A stretch of DNA of 64,000 nucleotides from Mucilaginibacter sp. dw_454 (GCF_018449775.1 NZ_JAAVVB010000002.1:496001-560000); one strand, 5' to 3'. Counted from the first letter of the stretch, positions 9,148 through 17,971 are shown. Made by a program: numbers and translations. Notes: a model not told the origin generated them from the letters alone.

Positions 9148-9648
9148 TTACTTTACGATTGTAAAATAGGGGAACCCTGTTTGCGACGGATAGCTTACAT
9201 CATACTTTAAAACACCGTTAACCCAAATTTTATCTATTTTGTTGTCGTCGGTGGTTGTACTGGTGATAGTATCCTTTTTTAGTTTTCCGAAGCCGATAAT
9301 AAACGGGTTGTGCTCATGATCAGCAGTAAAACGATAAGCTTGCTGGTTATGCTCATTAGTAATTAGATAGCCAGACTCTTTTGCAAAGCTAACCGTCATT
9401 GAATCGGTGATTGATTTGGAGGTAACAGCATTAGTATTATATTGATAGGTTTCATAAATATAACCTTTCATCAGAGCTGAATTTGCGTTTGCAAATAAAT
9501 TATTACCTGCACTATCAAGAATAGCAAACTCCACCACATAGCTGGTAGAAGGAGGCATAACAACGCAACAAAGTCGATTTGCTTTTTTGCAAGAGGCAAT
9601 AGCTAAAACAGATAGAAAAATAAGGGAGACGGTTTTTAGTTTCTTCAT
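9148..9648 (-). CDS. Predicted lipoprotein of unknown function
   Basis: The 166-residue protein begins with a lipoprotein signal peptide ending in the lipobox LAIASC, then KKANRLCC with two more cysteines. The rest is polar and beta-rich, with a patch of Thr/Asp (TITSTTTDDNK) and no motif I can assign. Expected location is the periplasmic face of the inner or outer membrane. It sits 60 bases upstream, in transcription order, of the secreted OB-like gene, so they could share a message. No function is proposed. Confidence 0.65.
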   Translation of the reverse strand: MKKLKTVSLIFLSVLAIASCKKANRLCCVVMPPSTSYVVEFAILDSAGNNLFANANSALMKGYIYETYQYNTNAVTSKSITDSMTVSFAKESGYLITNEHNQQAYRFTADHEHNPFIIGFGKLKKDTITSTTTDDNKIDKIWVNGVLKYDVSYPSQTGFPYFTIVK

Positions 9649-9704
9649 GACAGGTATCAGGTTTAAAAGGTTAAGTCTAAATTAATAATAATAAAGTAAC
9701 AAAA

Positions 9705-9737
9705 CAAAAAATCCGGCCATCGTAAAATGGCCGGATT
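9705..9737 (-). terminator. Strong rho-independent terminator after the GH97 gene
   Basis: A perfect 11-base stem (9710-9720 with 9727-9737, loop of 6) is followed on the minus strand by TTTTTGTTTT. It lies 36 bases past the stop of the leftward GH97 gene. Confidence 0.88.
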
Positions 9738-9773
9738 CCAAAAAAAACTTATAATAATTTTACTTATAATAAT

Positions 9774-11738
9774 TTATTGAAGTTCAGCAGCAAAGCCACC
9801 GTTACGCGCCATTTTAATAGTCATTTTATCACCAGCTTTAACTTGTGCGGTTTTGCGGCGATAATCCATAGCCTGGCGGCCGGCGTTTATGCCATCTTCA
9901 AAATAAGTCATGGTATAAGTTTTACCTTTTTCCAGGAAGTCGAAATTCAATTCGATTGTTCTGGTTTTTTCTTGATTGTTGGTAATGCCGCCAATAAACC
10001 ATTTATCACCTTTCCGTTTTGCTACCACGGCTACCTGGCCAACATCGGCTACCAAAGCTTTGGTTTCATCCCAGATGGTAGGTACACTTGTTATAAATTC
10101 GGTACAGTCAGGGTTACGGTAATAAAGTGTAGGGTTATCGCACAACATCTGGATGCTGGTTTCAAATATTACATATAACGCCAACTGAGAAACCCGAGTG
10201 CCTATGCTAGCTGCGTTAGGGCGCTCGGCCCTGTAAGACTCAGGCTGCATGTTAATCATAGAGCCGGGCGTAAAATCCATGGGGCCAACTGCATTACGCA
10301 TGAAAGGCAGGTAAATGCTATTGTCTGGCCTGGTGCCCCCCATCTGCTCTAAACCACGCACACCTTCGTACGATACCAGGTTAGGATATTTAAACTCTAA
10401 ACCAGCGGGTGTAAATGCGCCGTGGAAATCAACAAAAACTTCATTTTTAGCAGCTTCTTTAGCTACGTCTTCGTAATAGTTAACCATCCACTGGTCGCTG
10501 CGCTCCATGAAATCTATTTTAACACCTTTGATACCCCACTCGTGGAAGGTTTTAAACAGCTCCATATGATTGTGTACCGTTAACCAGCTTAGCCATAGTA
10601 TAATACCCACATGTTTTTCCTTACCATAACGAATCAGCTCTTTTACATCTACATCCGGATTAGGTGTGTATGGATCTTCAATGGTTTTGGCCCAACCTTC
10701 GTCCATCACAATGTACTTAATACCGTATTTTGAAGCAAAGTCAATGTAATATTTATAAGTAGCCAGGTTATAGCCCGATACAAAGTTTACATCTGGTCCA
10801 TAAGGCGCAGCATCGTTCCACCATTCCCAGCTGGCCTGGCCCGGCACAACCCAGGTTGGGTCGCCAATAACGCTTTTTGGCGCCAGCTTTAGGTTCATGG
10901 TATTTTCAAGGATCTGTTTGTCGTTGCTGGTGATGACAAAATAGCGCCATGGAAAATTACGTGTGCCTTTAGTTTTGGCTATGTAATCTGCAGATTTAAG
11001 AATTTTCTGACTACGATCTCCGTCAAAGCCAAACTCAAGCGGCGTTTTTGGGAATGTACCTACAGCGCCATTATCGCCGGTGCTTTTTAAGAACATGCCC
11101 GGGTAATCGCTCAGGTCAGTCTCGCTGATCAGTATTTTATAATTTTGTTTGGTGTCGATCAAAAACGGCAGGTTAGCCATTTTATCGGTTGGTTTCCAGT
11201 CGGCCGACGAAATATGAGTATATGCTTCTTCGTAAGCACTTTTAAAGCCCGGCGGCTGCTGTACATGCAGTAAGTAATCTGCAGGGAAATTGATTCCGAA
11301 GTCTTCATTTAGTACTTCAACATCACCTTTTTTAGTCGTAACAAAACGGTAAGCTATACCATCATCAAAAGCACGAAATTCAACCGCATAATCGCCTTTA
11401 AAAGTTAAAAGCACCCAATTGTAAACGCTGTGAACAGTCGAGAATTTTATAGGGAGATAAGGTTTGATAACCTCATCGCCTTTTCCTTTTTTAGTGTTTA
11501 CCAGTTTAGGGTTTTCGCCTAAAACGCCGTCGCGCAGGCTCATAGCTAAATGGTTTTTGCTTAATAGCTCTTTGCCCTGGCCAGATACCGAGTAGTAAAT
11601 TTTATCGCCTATGGTAATGGCTACTTTGATTTCGCCGTTTGGCGATACCAGGTTAATGGGCTTGCCTTCTGCATGCAATTGTATTGTTGCTATTAAAAGC
11701 AACGATATGCAGCAGACAAATTTGTTCAAAAATTTCAT
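9774..11738 (-). CDS. Glycoside hydrolase family 97 (alpha-glucosidase/alpha-galactosidase)
   Basis: This 654-residue secreted enzyme has a Sec signal peptide (about residues 1-23), an N-terminal beta-sandwich typical of GH97, a TIM barrel with QASWEWWNDAAPYGPDV and IKYIVMDEGW, and a C-terminal beta domain. At the position that separates the two GH97 mechanisms it has an acid: D409 in GVKIDFMERSDQ. This matches the nucleophile of retaining GH97 alpha-galactosidases (Bacteroides BtGH97b Asp415) rather than the Gly of inverting SusB-type alpha-glucosidases. A candidate acid/base is E458 in SYEGVRG. It is probably periplasmic or outer-membrane linked. The family is certain; the alpha-galactosidase preference is an inference. 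Confidence 0.93.
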   Translation of the reverse strand: MKFLNKFVCCISLLLIATIQLHAEGKPINLVSPNGEIKVAITIGDKIYYSVSGQGKELLSKNHLAMSLRDGVLGENPKLVNTKKGKGDEVIKPYLPIKFSTVHSVYNWVLLTFKGDYAVEFRAFDDGIAYRFVTTKKGDVEVLNEDFGINFPADYLLHVQQPPGFKSAYEEAYTHISSADWKPTDKMANLPFLIDTKQNYKILISETDLSDYPGMFLKSTGDNGAVGTFPKTPLEFGFDGDRSQKILKSADYIAKTKGTRNFPWRYFVITSNDKQILENTMNLKLAPKSVIGDPTWVVPGQASWEWWNDAAPYGPDVNFVSGYNLATYKYYIDFASKYGIKYIVMDEGWAKTIEDPYTPNPDVDVKELIRYGKEKHVGIILWLSWLTVHNHMELFKTFHEWGIKGVKIDFMERSDQWMVNYYEDVAKEAAKNEVFVDFHGAFTPAGLEFKYPNLVSYEGVRGLEQMGGTRPDNSIYLPFMRNAVGPMDFTPGSMINMQPESYRAERPNAASIGTRVSQLALYVIFETSIQMLCDNPTLYYRNPDCTEFITSVPTIWDETKALVADVGQVAVVAKRKGDKWFIGGITNNQEKTRTIELNFDFLEKGKTYTMTYFEDGINAGRQAMDYRRKTAQVKAGDKMTIKMARNGGFAAELQ

Positions 11739-11817
11739 AATAGTAATTGGTTTATAACTAAATGTCGGGGCTAAAAGTAAGTTTTTTTAGGCAATCCCGA
11801 ATATTATTTTGAGTTAT

Positions 11818-11867
11818 AAAACAAAACCTCCGTTACTATAACAAAATGGTTACGTAACAGGAGGTTT
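11818..11867 (-). terminator. Hairpin terminator after the phosphodiesterase-like lipoprotein gene
   Basis: The inverted repeat 11824-11836 / 11854-11867 (AAACCTCC...GGAGGTTT plus GTTAC/GTAAC, one bulged base) is followed leftwards by TTTTGTTTTAT. It lies past the stop of the leftward gene at 11910. Confidence 0.7.
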
Positions 11868-11909
11868 GTCAATTATGAGAGATAATTAGGGGCTTATCTG
11901 ATAGTCATA

Positions 11910-12998
11910 CTATCTGAAAATATCTGTGATTACTTTACCTTGTCCATAATCCATATTAAAATGAAGCAGTTTGGCAACGGTGGCGCTAATATCCACCTGT
12001 TCATAAGGGGTATCAAAACCTATACCTTGTTGAAAATCAGGGCCTAAACCCAGGAAACCTATATGGCGGCAGCCATCACAACCATCGCCATGACTAATAA
12101 AACCATCAGCTACATTAGGCAGATGACGGCCATGATCATTTGTTATAATAAAAGTGGTTTTACCGCGATAGACGTTATCGTTTTCAACAAAGTCATAAAT
12201 CTGTTTAATGTATTCGTCGGTTTTCTTAATTGCCGCTATGTAGCCGGGCCAATCGGATGAATGCCCGTGAACATCAGGATCTTTAAAATTAATTAGCATT
12301 AAGTTGGGGTGATAAGTTGCAAGTACCCGTTCTGAATGTACAAATGTGGTATCGTCTGACCGATAGCCGCTAAACAAACCATTGATGCCGCAATCTGCAC
12401 GGGGCATGTATTGGTTGGCCCAGCCCGCAGTTTGACAGTTGGCCAATATTTGTAACTTATCTTTCGAGGCAACTACCCATGCTTTTTCGGCCGGCTTACC
12501 GGTGGCTTTTAAAAACTCTTGAAAAATACTAGGATACATTGGTAGCACCTGTCCGGTGTTTTCCAGGTTTTCGTAATTGCCGGTGCAAATTGCATCATGC
12601 CCCGAGTCGGTGTTAGTGGTACCCAGATTGCGGAAATTGGCCAACATTACGCCATGGCCATATAAAGCAAACTCGTTTGGGATATTTGCAAAGGTATAAT
12701 CGCCCCAGGTTTCGCTGTAACGAGGGCCATCCATTACGATGATAATAACGTTTTGGGTAGCGCAGCAGCCATTATACGGGGTGCTGTTATCAGGATTGCT
12801 TTGTACAACAGGCGATTGGCTGCTGTGGGTACTGGTAGTAGTGCCTCCGGCAACCTTCGTTGTGGTGGGCGCAGTTGCAACGGTACTATCGTTACTATTC
12901 GGGTCGGATACTGGTATTTTAGTTTCTTTGGCGCATGACACTGCGCAAAAAACTAAAATAACAATAGCCGCCCGTAGTAAACGGTTTGGGCATCGCAT
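11910..12998 (-). CDS. Alkaline-phosphatase-superfamily lipoprotein (phosphodiesterase/phosphatase-like)
   Basis: The 362-residue protein has a lipoprotein signal with C22 in CAVSCAKE, then a Thr/Ser-rich linker (about 30-75) and a metallohydrolase domain. Metal and nucleophile motifs of the alkaline phosphatase superfamily are visible in order: IIIVMDGPR (D90), TTNTDSGHD (about 127-135, nucleophile region), FKDPDVHGHS (D240, H244, H246), TNDHGRH (D288, H289) and the distal H303 in ISHGDG. The arrangement fits type I phosphodiesterase or phosphopentomutase-like members. It would act on a phosphorylated or sulfated substrate at the cell surface. A CDGC pair near the distal site is unusual. The substrate is unknown. 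Confidence 0.82.
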   Translation of the reverse strand: MRCPNRLLRAAIVILVFCAVSCAKETKIPVSDPNSNDSTVATAPTTTKVAGGTTTSTHSSQSPVVQSNPDNSTPYNGCCATQNVIIIVMDGPRYSETWGDYTFANIPNEFALYGHGVMLANFRNLGTTNTDSGHDAICTGNYENLENTGQVLPMYPSIFQEFLKATGKPAEKAWVVASKDKLQILANCQTAGWANQYMPRADCGINGLFSGYRSDDTTFVHSERVLATYHPNLMLINFKDPDVHGHSSDWPGYIAAIKKTDEYIKQIYDFVENDNVYRGKTTFIITNDHGRHLPNVADGFISHGDGCDGCRHIGFLGLGPDFQQGIGFDTPYEQVDISATVAKLLHFNMDYGQGKVITDIFR

Positions 12999-13330
12999 AG
13001 TTTAAATTAATTAGGGCTTATAGATACAAGTATAAAGCATTTATTTTGTTGTAACAAAAAAGATACAACATTTTTTATCGAATATAAATATCTGATTTTT
13101 AGTTGTTTATAATTTAAATTCTAATTATCGATCAAAAAAAAGAAAATACAAATGATTTGAACGTCGAAATTCTGCGCGTTTTGGCTTACTACGTTAAGTG
13201 GTAATAGTAAATGGTAAGAGAAAGAAAAATTAATTCTGCAATCGATTGTATTTTAAACGTTAAAAAAATTAATTTGCGGGCTGCAATCAGCAACCAGTTA
13301 TAAAACATTTCACCATCAGCCCATCACAGC
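12999..13330 (+). other. AT-rich divergent intergenic region upstream of xylB
   Basis: No gene is visible in these 332 bases. For the leftward lipoprotein gene, the minus strand of 13027-13034 reads TATACTTG, close to the TAnnTTTG -7 box. Before xylB, the sequence near 13250-13267 (TTTTAAACGTTAAAA) is a near-palindrome centred on AACGTT and could be a repressor site. Both are weak pattern matches. No riboswitch fold was recognised. Confidence 0.35.
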
Positions 13331-14815
13331 ATGTTATTATTAGGAATTGATATAGGCACGTCTTCAATTAAAGTATCAATTGTCGACTCCCAAACCCAAA
13401 AAACCGTAGCGTCGGCACAATACCCCGAAACCGAGTCGCCCATTACCTCTTTAAAGCCCGGTTGGGCAGAGCAATCGCCGGATATGTGGTGGCAGCATGT
13501 ACAACAGGCCTTAAAAGCCTGTAACCAAAGCGGTAAGTATAACCCATTAGATATTGCCGCTATTGGCATTGCCTATCAAATGCACGGCTTGGTTTTGGTT
13601 GACCAAAATCAAAATTTGCTGCGCGATAGTATTATATGGTGCGATAGCCGTGCGGTTGAATTAGGCGAGAAAGCCTTTGATGCCATAGGCCATGACAAAT
13701 GCCTGTCGCATCTTTTGAACTCGCCGGGTAATTTTACCGCCAGCAAACTGGCCTGGGTAAAGCAAAACGAACCCAGGGTTTATGAGCAAATAGACAAGAT
13801 CATGCTGCCCGGCGATTTTATCGCCATGAAACTAAGCGGCGAGATCACCACTTCGATATCCGCACTTTCAGAAGGCGTTTTCTTTGATTTTGTAAATAAC
13901 AGTATATCTAAAGATATCATTAATCATTATGGCTTTAGCGAGAGCTTGTTCCCACTGGTACAGCCTGTGTTTTCAAACCATGGCGGTGTGCTCGCGTCGG
14001 TGGCTCAACAATTGGGTTTAAAAGCAGGCATTCCGATAGCTTACAAAGCCGGCGATCAGCCTAATAATGCCCTTTCATTAAACGTGCTTAACCCAGGCGA
14101 GGTGGCAGCCACCGCCGGTACATCGGGCGTTATTTATGGCGTTAGCGATAAGCTGACTTACGATCCGCAATCGCGCGTAAATACGTTTGCGCATGTAAAC
14201 TATACCGAACAGCAGAAAAGCCTGGGTGTGTTATTATGTATCAATGGCACCGGCAGCTTATACCGTTGGACGAAAAATTTGTTCGGTTCGGCAGTGAGTT
14301 ATAACCAAATGAATACCGAGGCGGCTAAGGTTTCACTGGGCAGCAACGGCTTGCGTATTTTGCCATTTGGTAACGGTGCCGAAAGGATGCTGAATAATGA
14401 ACAGATAGGCGTTCATTTTCATAACATCGACCTAAACCTGCATACCCAGGCGCATATTTTCCGTGCTGTGCAAGAGGGGATAGCTTCGGCATTCCGCTAT
14501 GGGGTTGATATTATGCGAGAGAACGGCATGAACCCAACGGTGATTCGCGCGGGTAAAGCCAATTTGTTTTTAAGCGATCTGTTTGCCCAAACCTTTGTTA
14601 ACGCTACCGGTATACCGGTCGAATTGTATAATAACGATGGCAGTGTAGGCGCGGCTTTGGGTGCCGGGATAGGCTCACAAATATTTACATCGCCGCAGGA
14701 GGCGTTTAAGCAGATGCAGCCGTTGCAGCTTATCGAACCGAATGCTGATGATTTCGAACCAATTTACCAGGAGTGGAAAAGCTTGTTGTTGAAGCAATTG
14801 TCGATATCGAAATAA
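13331..14815 (+). CDS. xylB: Xylulokinase (FGGY family)
   Basis: It would phosphorylate D-xylulose to xylulose 5-phosphate for the pentose phosphate pathway. The 494-residue protein opens with the ATPase phosphate motif LLGIDIGTSSIKVSIVD and has WAEQSPDMWW and MHGLVLVD (about residues 79-86) and the catalytic Asp in YKAGDQPNNA, all typical of xylulokinase. The C-terminal block DGSVGAALGAG binds nucleotide. E. coli XylB has 484 residues. No xylose isomerase or transporter is next to it, so it appears to be a stand-alone unit closed by its own terminator. The ATG at 13331 gives the canonical N-terminus. Confidence 0.93.
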   Translation: MLLLGIDIGTSSIKVSIVDSQTQKTVASAQYPETESPITSLKPGWAEQSPDMWWQHVQQALKACNQSGKYNPLDIAAIGIAYQMHGLVLVDQNQNLLRDSIIWCDSRAVELGEKAFDAIGHDKCLSHLLNSPGNFTASKLAWVKQNEPRVYEQIDKIMLPGDFIAMKLSGEITTSISALSEGVFFDFVNNSISKDIINHYGFSESLFPLVQPVFSNHGGVLASVAQQLGLKAGIPIAYKAGDQPNNALSLNVLNPGEVAATAGTSGVIYGVSDKLTYDPQSRVNTFAHVNYTEQQKSLGVLLCINGTGSLYRWTKNLFGSAVSYNQMNTEAAKVSLGSNGLRILPFGNGAERMLNNEQIGVHFHNIDLNLHTQAHIFRAVQEGIASAFRYGVDIMRENGMNPTVIRAGKANLFLSDLFAQTFVNATGIPVELYNNDGSVGAALGAGIGSQIFTSPQEAFKQMQPLQLIEPNADDFEPIYQEWKSLLLKQLSISK

Positions 14816-14834
14816 ATTTAAATACATAGATTTA

Positions 14835-14868
14835 AAGTCCCGGCCAATTAGTCGGGACTTTTTGTTTT
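14835..14868 (+). terminator. Rho-independent terminator after xylB
   Basis: A perfect 8-base stem AAGTCCCG/CGGGACTT (14835-14842 with 14853-14860) is followed by TTTGTTTT. A second small inverted repeat (ACGACT/AGTCGT, 14873-14889) follows at once. Confidence 0.82.
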
Positions 14869-14899
14869 AAAGACGACTAATTCAGTCGTTTTAATCCTG

Positions 14900-14907
14900 T
14901 ATATTTG
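14900..14907 (+). promoter_or_regulatory. TATATTTG -7 box right before the oxidoreductase start
   Basis: TATATTTG matches the Bacteroidota -7 consensus exactly and ends 7 bases before the ATG at 14915. A transcript started from it would have almost no leader. No convincing -33 TTTG lies at the right distance, so this may be fortuitous. Confidence 0.35.
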
Positions 14908-14914
14908 CGTAAGC

Positions 14915-16360
14915 ATGAGCTTAGAAAAACGAGATTACGACGCCATTATAGTAGGATCTGGCCCTAATGGCCTTGCAGCGGCTATTTTAATGCGGCAGCA
15001 GGGGCTATCGGTTTTACTGATAGAGGGTAAAGATGTTATAGGTGGGGGCCTAACCTCGGCCGAATTAACGTTGCCTGGGTTTATCCATGACGTTTGCTCG
15101 GCTATTCATCCCATGGCGCTTGCCTCGCCGTTTTTTAAGACACTGCCTCTTGCAGATCATGGTTTAAAATGGCTACAACCTGATTTGGCCGCTGCCCATC
15201 CATTTGATAATGGTAACGCGGCGATACTGGATCATTCTATAGAAAATACGGTTCAGCATCTTGGTGTCGATAAAGACACTTATATCGACCTGATGAATTC
15301 GGTAACCAAAGCCTGGCCGCTGATTGATCAGGACGCACTAGGTCCATTAAGCTATCCTAAACACCCCATTGCAATGGCAGGTTTTGGATTGAAAGCGTTA
15401 ACCAGTGCTACCAGCTTTGTTAATCGTTTTAAAACGCAAGAAGCACGCGGATTTTTCGGCGGCATGGCGGCACATTCTATACAGCCTTTAAATAATTTAA
15501 GCACTACGGCTATTGGTTTGGTATTAATGGCAACCGGCCACATGCAGGGCTGGCCAATACCCAAAGGCGGCTCGGCTAGTATTGCCGGGGCGTTGGCTGG
15601 TTATTTTAAATTGATAGGTGGCGAGGTACAAACTGGTACTTATGTTAAATCTTTAGATCAATTGCCATCTGCCCATACCGTTTTGTTTGATGTTACACCA
15701 AAACAGTTGCTTCAAATAGCCGGACATCAGTTCTCGTCGATCTATAAATGGCAGTTAGAACGCTATCAATATGGCATGGGGGTATTTAAAGTAGATTGGG
15801 CGCTGGATGGCCCAATACCCTTTACCAACGCCGATTGTCGCCGCGCAGGGACTCTTCACCTGGGCAATACCTTCGAAGAAATTGCCGCCGGCGAACTTTC
15901 TACCAGTCAGGGCAAACAGTCTGATAGACCTTTTGTACTGCTGGCTCAACAAAGTCTTTTTGATAACACCCGTGCTCCTGAAGGAAAGCAAACTGCTTGG
16001 GCCTATTGCCATGTACCCAATGGGTCAAAGCAGGATATGACTTCCATTATTGAAAATCAAATAGAACGTTTTGCTCCGGGATTTAAGGATCTCATCCTGG
16101 CCAAACACACCATGAATACCGAACAAATGCAGGCGCATAACCACAACTACATAGGTGGCGATATTAACGGTGGGATGATGAATCTAGGCCAATTATTTAC
16201 ACGGCCGGCACTGCGTTGGTCGCCTTATAAAACATCGGCTAAGGGTTTGTACATCTGTTCGTCGTCAACGCCGCCCGGCGGGGGAGTGCATGGTATGTGC
16301 GGCTACAATGCTGCTAAAAGAGCTTTAAAAGATGTCTTCAATATTAGTGTGAGCTTGTAA
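14915..16360 (+). CDS. FAD-dependent phytoene desaturase-like oxidoreductase
   Basis: The 481-residue protein begins with a textbook dinucleotide-binding motif, DAIIVGSGPNGLAAAILM (about residues 8-25), then LLIEGKDVIGGGLTS and HDVCSAIHPMA, the arrangement seen in CrtI/phytoene dehydrogenase-related NAD(P)/FAD oxidoreductases (COG1233). The C-terminus has GLYICSSSTPPGGGVHGMCG, the family's FAD-binding end. It has no signal peptide and should be cytoplasmic or membrane associated. Many Bacteroidota carry this branch outside carotenoid clusters, and there is no crtB or other carotenoid gene here, so a carotenoid substrate should not be assumed. It stands alone between a terminator and small unknown genes. 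Confidence 0.85.
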   Translation: MSLEKRDYDAIIVGSGPNGLAAAILMRQQGLSVLLIEGKDVIGGGLTSAELTLPGFIHDVCSAIHPMALASPFFKTLPLADHGLKWLQPDLAAAHPFDNGNAAILDHSIENTVQHLGVDKDTYIDLMNSVTKAWPLIDQDALGPLSYPKHPIAMAGFGLKALTSATSFVNRFKTQEARGFFGGMAAHSIQPLNNLSTTAIGLVLMATGHMQGWPIPKGGSASIAGALAGYFKLIGGEVQTGTYVKSLDQLPSAHTVLFDVTPKQLLQIAGHQFSSIYKWQLERYQYGMGVFKVDWALDGPIPFTNADCRRAGTLHLGNTFEEIAAGELSTSQGKQSDRPFVLLAQQSLFDNTRAPEGKQTAWAYCHVPNGSKQDMTSIIENQIERFAPGFKDLILAKHTMNTEQMQAHNHNYIGGDINGGMMNLGQLFTRPALRWSPYKTSAKGLYICSSSTPPGGGVHGMCGYNAAKRALKDVFNISVSL

Positions 16361-16487
16361 TCGATTGCCCGGCGTTTAGGCGCCATTCTCTCCGTATGAC
16401 CTTCAAATTATTTTTTATTGTACGCTTTTTGCCAGGTGTGTGTACGAAAAAATATACGTCAGACACTTAAAAAGGCCTTTTTTGAGC

Positions 16488-16519
16488 TTGAAACCGCCAT
16501 GGCACAATTTTTATTTATG
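16488..16519 (+). promoter_or_regulatory. Candidate promoter for the 51-residue protein
   Basis: TTG at 16488-16490, 21 bases, then TATTTATG at 16512-16519 (one mismatch to TAnnTTTG). The predicted start of transcription lies just before the ATG at 16536, which favours that start over one at 16440. Confidence 0.35.
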
Positions 16520-16535
16520 TAAACATGAAAAACAA

Positions 16536-16691
16536 ATGAAAATATCAGCCAATATGAAAAGCACGCAAATACTATTGAAGGCCCTGGACATTGAATTGAA
16601 AAAAATGTTATCGGCAGATATTAAAAAATTCAGAGATCAACAACAAGCCAACAATGCTATTAACCAACAGTTGGTTAAAAAAGCGGCTTAA
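16536..16691 (+). CDS. Small basic protein, 51 residues, unknown
   Basis: The predicted protein is short and helical, with many Lys and Gln (LDIELKKMLSADIKKF, then a QQQANNAINQQ stretch and a basic tail) and no signal or membrane helix. An open frame extends upstream to 16440, but that part would lie above the candidate promoter and looks unlike coding sequence. Another ATG at 16554 is possible. It lies 73 bases before the next small gene. No family was recognised. It may be a genuine small protein, but this rests on composition only. Confidence 0.4.
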   Translation: MKISANMKSTQILLKALDIELKKMLSADIKKFRDQQQANNAINQQLVKKAA

Positions 16692-16764
16692 TTGATATAA
16701 TAACTAATAAAACAAAAGGCGCTCAATTTGTGCTAGTTGTTTAAAATAAATTCTACCAAACGAT

Positions 16765-17085
16765 ATGAAAAGATTTGATGAAAATGTATCTGTTGTATAT
16801 ACAGATACTGAGGGAAGGCAGATAGATACTTTTGTAATTTTTGCTACAGATGAAGAAACCGGGCTTACACGTATTAATCACGAAAACTTAAGCGTGCCGG
16901 CGGAGAGTTTACGTCTACACGCTAAAACAGTGGGCAAGTACCATTTACCGATAGCCGATGCTTTTAGTTTCGAAATTATCAGAAAACTAAGAGATAAATA
17001 TGCTGAGTTAGATGCCCGGGTAAAACAAGAAATTTTAAAACCAGAATTGTCTTCTCCATTAACCTTATTGGCAAGAGCTTCTTAA
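16765..17085 (+). CDS. Conserved-looking hypothetical protein, 106 residues
   Basis: A compact soluble protein begins MKRFDENVSVVYTDTEGR, with a beta-rich first half (VSVVYTDTEGRQIDTFVIF, then a TDEETGLTRINHENL loop) and a helical second half (FEIIRKLRDKYAELDARVKQEI). It has no signal peptide. The codon use and balanced composition look like real coding sequence, and a good terminator follows 28 bases later. I do not recognise the family. It may share a transcript with the small basic protein upstream. Confidence 0.65.
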   Translation: MKRFDENVSVVYTDTEGRQIDTFVIFATDEETGLTRINHENLSVPAESLRLHAKTVGKYHLPIADAFSFEIIRKLRDKYAELDARVKQEILKPELSSPLTLLARAS

Positions 17086-17113
17086 GACCTTTGTTTTAAC
17101 TATAAATTGTAAT

Positions 17114-17149
17114 ATCCCTTTGCGGCGAAAGCTACAAGGGGATTTTTTG
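17114..17149 (+). terminator. Rho-independent terminator after the 106-residue gene
   Basis: Stem ATCCCTTTG/CAAGGGGAT (17114-17122 with 17135-17143, one G-T pair) is followed by TTTTTTG. Confidence 0.75.
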
Positions 17150-17198
17150 TGAAGGTTATAATAAGGCCTTGTTTTACTAAATCTTATAAAGTGTAAAA

Positions 17199-17432
17199 CT
17201 ACATACGCAACCTTAAAGAAATTGAGCGACCTAATGCCTGAACCAATTCAGAATCGATGTTATTTAGACCATCTTTTTGTGTCCAGACAAGCTTTATATC
17301 TCTTACAATACCTAGTTTTTCACCATTCAACAACAGTTGAATTTCGGTAGTATTATGATTTATTTGTTTACTATCAATGATTTGATAAACGTAATCATTG
17401 TCTTTAAATGTTATTCTTAGCGGTAACCCCAT
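17199..17432 (-). CDS. Small hypothetical protein, 77 residues
   Basis: A small soluble beta-rich protein runs leftwards (MGLPLRITFKDNDYVYQIID, then EIQLLLNGEKLGIVRDIKLV and a basic C-terminus SISLRLRM). It resembles in general character the small unknown proteins found near stress genes in Sphingobacteriaceae, but no family is recognised. It is convergent with the 106-residue gene. It lies downstream of tRNA-Arg on the same strand, but a strong terminator between them makes a separate promoter likely. Confidence 0.55.
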   Translation of the reverse strand: MGLPLRITFKDNDYVYQIIDSKQINHNTTEIQLLLNGEKLGIVRDIKLVWTQKDGLNNIDSELVQALGRSISLRLRM

Positions 17433-17523
17433 GCTCTAATCCTCGGCAGTAAAGATATAAGTTCAGGTCAATTGATTGCTGTCTGTCTTGATTTATATTT
17501 GATAATAACGAAATGTATAACAA

Positions 17524-17556
17524 CAAAAAAGCCTCCGGTTATTTAACCGGAGGCTT
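17524..17556 (-). terminator. Terminator of the tRNA-Arg transcript
   Basis: A perfect 12-base stem (17529-17540 with 17545-17556, loop of 4) starts 1 base past the tRNA 3' end and is followed on the minus strand by a T run (plus strand A run ending at 17530). Confidence 0.9.
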
Positions 17557-17557
17557 G

Positions 17558-17631
17558 TGATCCCATTTGGATTCGAACCAAAGACCTACAGATTAGAAAT
17601 CTGTTGCTCTATCCAGCTGAGCTATAGGACC
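17558..17631 (-). tRNA. tRNA-Arg (anticodon TCT)
   Basis: The minus strand folds into a standard 74-base cloverleaf: acceptor GGTCCTA with TGGGATC (two G-T pairs), D arm GCTC...GAGC, anticodon stem ACAGA/TCTGT with loop TTTCTAA, variable AGGTC, and T arm TTTGG-TTCGAAT-CCAAA. The anticodon TCT (plus strand 17595-17597) reads AGA codons. The 3' CCA is not encoded, and the discriminator base is A. Confidence 0.97.
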
Positions 17632-17971
17632 AGCACGAATTAGTGGTGCAAAGATGCAAAAATCTCATAAATTATAGAAGCTAAAATAAAAATAACACGT
17701 CATGAGCTTTGTCATTTACGAAAGCACGCGGGTGGTAAGTTGATTTTATAGCATGACGATTTATGGATGCTTACGAATAGTGAAGTAAGTTTTTTAGCTT
17801 ACAATTAATAATTATTCTACCCGCAAAACATAGCTTGCCTGGCGTTTTTTAGTAAAAACTTAATGACATGTTAATATAAAGCATAAGGCCCATCATATTT
17901 TTTTGGACACAAAGTGTTTAAAATACAATAAGAAGTTATACATTTAGCGCACTATTTTAAAACTTAAAGTT
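17632..17971. other. Divergent intergenic region: tRNA promoter and upstream region of the BadF-type kinase
   Basis: There is no gene in these 340 AT-rich bases. On the minus strand CATCTTTG (17649-17656) lies 18 bases above the tRNA and differs from TAnnTTTG by one base, a plausible tRNA promoter. Before the rightward kinase, TTTG at 17902-17905 and a small inverted repeat ACACAAAGTGT (17907-17917) could be a -33 box with an operator; the matching -7 box (TACAATAA at 17924) is poor. A long T run (17898-17904) is present. Confidence 0.35.

Noticed and set aside
14915..16360. Carotenoid biosynthesis gene crtI
   Set aside because: The protein is in the wider phytoene-dehydrogenase-like group, but no other carotenoid gene is nearby, so the specific name is not justified.
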